DNA of 64,000 bases, taken from positions 248,001 through 312,000 of the forward strand of contig NZ_BAAAOK010000004.1 of NCBI RefSeq assembly GCF_039530285.1, read 5' to 3'. The position numbers and the translations under genes were made by a program. The DNA comes from Actinomadura_C alba. Its GTDB lineage: Bacteria > Actinomycetota > Actinomycetes > Streptosporangiales > Streptosporangiaceae. A model generated the notes under the pieces. That model was not told the DNA's origin. It made no database searches and saw only the letters and a program-made list of their open reading frames with translations. Of the stretch, positions 60,823 to 64,000 are shown piece by piece. The stretch's first letter is position 1, and each line of letters begins with the position of its first letter.

Positions 60823-60880
60823 GACAAGCCCGCGGCATCGCGGGAACATGGGAAACGCCGCACCAATGGGAGGCGTTTCG

Positions 60881-61543
60881 ATGACCGAGGTCGTACCGGA
60901 CCGGACGGTTCCCCTTCTCCGCCGGCGAGTCCCGCCGGAGGAGGCCGTCCGCGCCGTACGGTCCTTCACCGACGTGATGGCGACCCGCCGGTCCGTGCGG
61001 GACTTCTCCCCCGAGCCGGTCCCCGACCAGGTGATCGAGACCGCGATTCGGGCCGCCGCCAGCGCGCCGAGCGGTGCCAATGTCCAGCCCTGGCGGTTCG
61101 TCGTGATCACCGACCCCGCCCGCAAGCGCAGGCTCCGGCTGGTCGCCGAGGCAGAGGAACGGGAGTTCTACACCCGCCGTGCCTCGCCGGAGTGGCTCCG
61201 GGCGATCACCCCGATCGGCACCGACTGGCGGAAACCGTTCCTGGAGACCGCACCCGTGCTGATCGTGGTGTTCGAGGTGCACCAGGGCCCGCACAGCCCC
61301 AAGCCCTACTACGTCAAGGAATCGGTGGGCATCGCGGTCGGTCTGCTGATCGCGGCCCTGCACCACGCGGGTCTGGCCACCCTCACCCACACGCCCAGCC
61401 CGATGCGGTTCCTGAACGAGATCTGCGAACGGCCGCCGGAGGAGCGTCCCAACGTGCTCATGCCGGTCGGATACCCGGCCCCCGACGCTCGGGTGCCCGA
61501 TCTGGTCCGCAAGCCCCTCAGCGAAGTGATGGTCCGCTGCTGA
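60881..61543 (+). CDS. Iodotyrosine deiodinase-like nitroreductase-fold flavoprotein
   Basis: 220 residues from the ATG at 60881, preceded by GGGAGG. Nitroreductase-fold motifs include MATRRSVRDFSPEPVPDQVI near residue 29 and PSGANVQPWRFVVITDP near residue 60, which bind FMN. The block YYVKESVGIAVGLLIAALHH near residue 143, then TLTHTPSPMRFLNEICERPP and LMPVGYPAPDARVPDL, resembles iodotyrosine deiodinase more than ordinary nitroreductases. Such proteins reductively dehalogenate halotyrosines. In a cluster making a tyrosine unit, it may act on a halogenated by-product or serve another reduction. The last 26 bases overlap the convergent FMO gene. Whether it belongs to the cluster is not certain. 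Confidence 0.75.
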   Translation: MTEVVPDRTVPLLRRRVPPEEAVRAVRSFTDVMATRRSVRDFSPEPVPDQVIETAIRAAASAPSGANVQPWRFVVITDPARKRRLRLVAEAEEREFYTRRASPEWLRAITPIGTDWRKPFLETAPVLIVVFEVHQGPHSPKPYYVKESVGIAVGLLIAALHHAGLATLTHTPSPMRFLNEICERPPEERPNVLMPVGYPAPDARVPDLVRKPLSEVMVRC

Positions 61544-63077
61544 TGTCCCAGGTCGGCAGGTCTCTGGTGAAGAACGCCTCCAGGGGGGCGACGTGACGGT
61601 CCGGACGGCGCCACTCGGCCAGCAGGTCCTCCAGCAGATGCACCTCGCCGACGAGTTCGCCGCGCCTGTAACGCCGGACGACCGGGTGGATGAACGCGCT
61701 TTCTTCGGCACGGTCCGGCTGCGGGTGCCGCTCGATGGCGAAGACGTCGCCGTAGTCGTCGCGGCCCCAGCGGAGCGTGACCGTGTAGAGATCCTCGAAC
61801 CGGGAGACCGCGTAGTCCTCGGGCAGGTCGATGTAGTGCCGCAGCCGGCCCGACGCCGGGTCGAGCACCAGTGCGTCGCACAGGTACTCGAACTGGGTCC
61901 ACAGGGCGGAGCTCCAGTTCACCCGATCCAGCACCAACGCGGTCAGTCCCTGGGGATCGGGCGGCGCCACGTCGTAGGGCAGCGGAACCCCGTCGTAGCG
62001 CTCACGCAGCAACCGGGTCAGCGTCCGCAGGTTGTAGCGGAAGCCGTCGATGAACGCCGAAGAGGCGTTCTTGAAGTCGCGCGCCTGGGCCAGGGTGCCG
62101 GCGAAGTACAGGTCGTCCACACCTGCCGCCTGCCAGTCGGGGGTCAGCGACGGGAGCCGTCCGTCGCGCTCCAGCCGGGGGCGGCACTCCGGCGCGAAGA
62201 CGGACATGTCGGCCCGGAATCCGGTGCATCGGATCACCGTGTCGTACTCCAGCGTCGCCTGCTCGCCGTCGGCGTGGGTGTAGGTGATGGACACCTCGAA
62301 CCGGTCTCCCACCGGACGGATCTCCTCGATCGTGCAGTCCAGTACCGAGTGCAGCGTCTTGAACTGGTAACTGTCGAGGAGGGCTCCGTAGTGGCCGCGC
62401 ACGTCGCCCGGGTGCTTGGTGTTCCATGCCAGCCGCAGCGGTCTGCGGCTGGCCAGGTGCACCATCGAGGCGTGGCCGAGGATGGCCGAGGCGGTCTCGA
62501 AGGCCGAGTTGCCCTTGCCGATGATCAGTACTCGCTGCCCGGCGTACCGCTCCGGGTCGACCGGCATCGTCTCGTATCCGACGGCGTGCTCGATCCCTTT
62601 GATCGCCGGGATGAACGGGCCGCCCCAGCCCGCCGCGACGATGACGCACCGGCAGTGCAGCGTCCCGTCGGTGGTGTGCACCGCGAACCCGTCTCCTGAC
62701 CGTTCGACCCGGACGACCGGCGTGCGGTACCGCACGTTCAAGTCGTGGACCTTCTGGAAGTCGACCAGGTAGCGGATCAGGTCCTCGGCCTGCGGGAAGT
62801 ATTCCCGGGTGTAGGAGGGGAACAGCAGGCCCGAGTCGTTCAGCAGGGAGTTCCAGTCCCAGCGCAGCCGGATCTCCGGATCCGTGCTCGTGGTGTGCAC
62901 CTTGTTGAGGGAGATGAGCCGCCGGTGCCGGGGGTAGCGATCGAAGAACCCCCCAGGGCGGCCTTCGCGTTCCAGCGTCAGGTAGTCGGCACCGGACCGC
63001 TGCAGGAAGTAGCTGAGCTGCAGGCCGGCGGGCCCGGCGCCGATGATGAGGTACTGGTGGCGGGCCGGCGCCGTCAC
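61518..63077 (-). CDS. FMO-like flavin monooxygenase
   Basis: 519 residues from the GTG at 63077; the longer frame is not supported. The FAD motif LIIGAGPAGLQLSYFLQRSG is near residue 9. The NADPH motif is VLIIGKGNSAFETASAILG near residue 175, and CRCVIVAAGWGGPFIPAIKG lies between. DTVIRCTGFRADMSVF is the final conserved region, as in flavin-containing monooxygenases and related FAD-dependent NADPH oxygenases. It would oxygenate a soft nucleophile or form an N-oxide or ester. The GTG start overlaps the stop of the AhpD-like gene (GTGA), so the two are translationally coupled. Its tail overlaps the convergent flavoprotein gene by 26 bases. Confidence 0.85.
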   Translation of the reverse strand: MTAPARHQYLIIGAGPAGLQLSYFLQRSGADYLTLEREGRPGGFFDRYPRHRRLISLNKVHTTSTDPEIRLRWDWNSLLNDSGLLFPSYTREYFPQAEDLIRYLVDFQKVHDLNVRYRTPVVRVERSGDGFAVHTTDGTLHCRCVIVAAGWGGPFIPAIKGIEHAVGYETMPVDPERYAGQRVLIIGKGNSAFETASAILGHASMVHLASRRPLRLAWNTKHPGDVRGHYGALLDSYQFKTLHSVLDCTIEEIRPVGDRFEVSITYTHADGEQATLEYDTVIRCTGFRADMSVFAPECRPRLERDGRLPSLTPDWQAAGVDDLYFAGTLAQARDFKNASSAFIDGFRYNLRTLTRLLRERYDGVPLPYDVAPPDPQGLTALVLDRVNWSSALWTQFEYLCDALVLDPASGRLRHYIDLPEDYAVSRFEDLYTVTLRWGRDDYGDVFAIERHPQPDRAEESAFIHPVVRRYRRGELVGEVHLLEDLLAEWRRPDRHVAPLEAFFTRDLPTWDISSGPSLR

Positions 63078-63616
63078 CGAGCCAGCCTCAGGTAGCCCTC
63101 GTCGACGATCAGCTGCGCCATGAACTCGTACGCGGCCGGGTCCTCGGGCGCGACGGTCGCCAGGCCGTCGACGTACCGGTTGTACATGCAGAACGCGGCG
63201 GCGATGAGGACGGTGTCGTGAATCTCGACATCGGTGGCGCCCTCCCTGCGCGCGGCGGCCACGTCGTCGGCGGTGACCGTACGGGCGTCCGCCTGGACCA
63301 GCGCGGCGATCCGCAGCAGCGCCCTCAGCTTGGCGCTGACCGGTGCTCCGCCAGGGTCCGCGCGGACCTGGTCGACCAGTTCCCTTCCCTCGGGAAGCTG
63401 GGCGGCCGCGAACGCCGCGTGCGAAGCGGTGCAGAACCTGCACTCGTTCAGCGACGACACGTACGCGGCGATCAGTTCCCTTTCGCCACGGGTCAGGCTG
63501 CTCGGACCCCGCAGCAGCACCTCAGCGAGGGCGGAGAGGGGGCCGGCGGTCTCGGGCCGGTAGGCCATCAGGCCGGTAATGCCCGGAAGGTCGTTGCCCA
63601 GTTCGATGTGCGGCAT
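63074..63616 (-). CDS. AhpD-like carboxymuconolactone decarboxylase-fold protein
   Basis: 180 residues from the ATG at 63616; a GTG at 63631 would add five residues. The redox motif CRFCTASH (CxxCxxxH) is near residue 61 after AYVSSLNE. The rest is the helical AhpD fold with VEIHDTVLIAAAFCMYNRYV near residue 132. Such peroxidase-related proteins reduce hydroperoxides or carry out decarboxylation. It is the first gene of a two-gene operon with the FMO-like enzyme, whose start overlaps its stop. The two may act in sequence, for example removing peroxide formed by the oxygenase. The gap upstream must hold its promoter. Confidence 0.85.
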   Translation of the reverse strand: MPHIELGNDLPGITGLMAYRPETAGPLSALAEVLLRGPSSLTRGERELIAAYVSSLNECRFCTASHAAFAAAQLPEGRELVDQVRADPGGAPVSAKLRALLRIAALVQADARTVTADDVAAARREGATDVEIHDTVLIAAAFCMYNRYVDGLATVAPEDPAAYEFMAQLIVDEGYLRLAR

Positions 63617-63954
63617 CAGGCCCCATTTCACGCGGCGAGAATAGGGAGCCTATCCGGCAACCTCCACCGCATCAATAGCTTCCAGTAGAAGTCCAGGCTT
63701 TCTCTGAGCATGCGAGGTTACGCGGTAATGCGGCGGCCGGGCAATCTGCGAGAAGCGGCCGATTGCCCGGCAGAAAATGGACTGTCCGGAAAGCCGGTTC
63801 GTGCACCCGTGTTGACGCCGCCCGGCTCTCCGCACGGCTCCGCCGGTTCCAAACGAGTCGCCGAGGGTGCGGTCCAACAATCTGGAAGATGCCCTGAACC
63901 GTTGACGCGACAACGATGGGTGACTGGATGTCACTGTCGGCAGGGGGATGAGCC
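63617..63954. other. Divergent gap with 11-bp hairpin
   Basis: 338 bases with no supported gene. A hairpin with arms GCCGGGCAATC (63736-63746) and its complement (63761-63771), loop 14 bases, lies in the middle. The interval must hold promoters for the AhpD-like gene and the gene entering from the right edge. Confidence 0.5.
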
Positions 63955-64000
63955 GTGAGCGGAGAAATGAACGTCATCGGCACCGGCTCGCTGAATACCC
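63955..64000 (+). CDS. Start of a CDS running off the right edge
   Basis: A GTG at 63955, with AGGGGGA upstream, opens a frame that reads 15 residues (VSGEMNVIGTGSLNT) to the window edge. No product can be named. The ribosome site is the only evidence. Confidence 0.35.
   Translation, partial: MSGEMNVIGTGSLNT

Noticed and set aside
1..64000. A CRISPR array or inverted-repeat transposon
   Set aside because: No regular repeat-spacer pattern, transposase or terminal inverted repeats with target duplication were seen on reading through.

Overview
The window is high-GC actinomycete DNA, most likely from a Streptosporangiales-type genus. The evidence is the codon bias, mycothiol-type enzymes, many GTG starts, and StrR and gamma-butyrolactone-type TetR regulators. 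It holds a large part of an enediyne antibiotic gene cluster. No integrase, transposase, rRNA gene or CRISPR array was seen.

Layout. Positions 1-3200 hold a disrupted small gene at the left edge, a protein with an L7/L12-like tail and a GT39-type membrane glycosyltransferase. hemA follows at 3195-4517. Positions 4725-19341 form a plus-strand block with the enediyne core cassette: a membrane protein, two DUF1702 proteins, UnbV, UnbU, a 1932-residue enediyne polyketide synthase (KS-AT-ACP-KR-DH-PPTase), an E10 thioesterase, an E6 flavin reductase and a P450. A perfect 40-bp palindrome ends it. Positions 19412-22644 carry three minus-strand regulators (AraC, StrR and TetR types). Positions 22940-27301 hold a DUF5987/GMC oxidoreductase pair, an AhpD-fold protein and a TIGR03084-like protein. 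At 27503-27578 there is a short-variable-loop tRNA with anticodon UAA. After it come a zinc-ribbon methyltransferase, a B12-type radical SAM enzyme, a ferredoxin and a solute-binding-like protein with no signal peptide. Positions 33310-42352 are mostly minus-strand: a mycothiol-enzyme-like protein, membrane proteins, a BBE-type flavoenzyme, an SgcJ-like protein, a group D flavoprotein, a luciferase-like oxidoreductase and a second P450. Positions 42681-53282 are the plus-strand tyrosine branch: a free carrier protein, a C-A-PCP NRPS, a tyrosine aminomutase of the MIO type closely resembling SgcC4, an SDR, an FAD monooxygenase, a DUF2855 protein and an SgcC-type hydroxylase. Positions 53384-56918 (minus) give a 2-oxoglutarate dioxygenase, an SgcC5-like condensation enzyme and another group D flavoprotein. 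From 57202 onward the genes are probably peripheral or general metabolism: a MetE-like protein, an M20 peptidase, a YbdK-like ligase, an iodotyrosine-deiodinase-like flavoprotein, an FMO and an AhpD-like protein.

How it fits together (inference). The polyketide synthase and E10 make the polyene precursor of the enediyne core, and the UnbV/UnbU/DUF1702 proteins and P450 help mature it. The aminomutase makes beta-tyrosine, which is loaded on a carrier protein. The SgcC-like hydroxylase oxidises it using flavin from the distant E6 reductase. The SgcC5-like enzyme attaches it to the core. Eleven TTA codons lie in seven cluster genes, none were seen in the other genes, and a UUA-reading tRNA of unusual shape sits in the middle of the cluster. 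That combination is the most unusual feature here.
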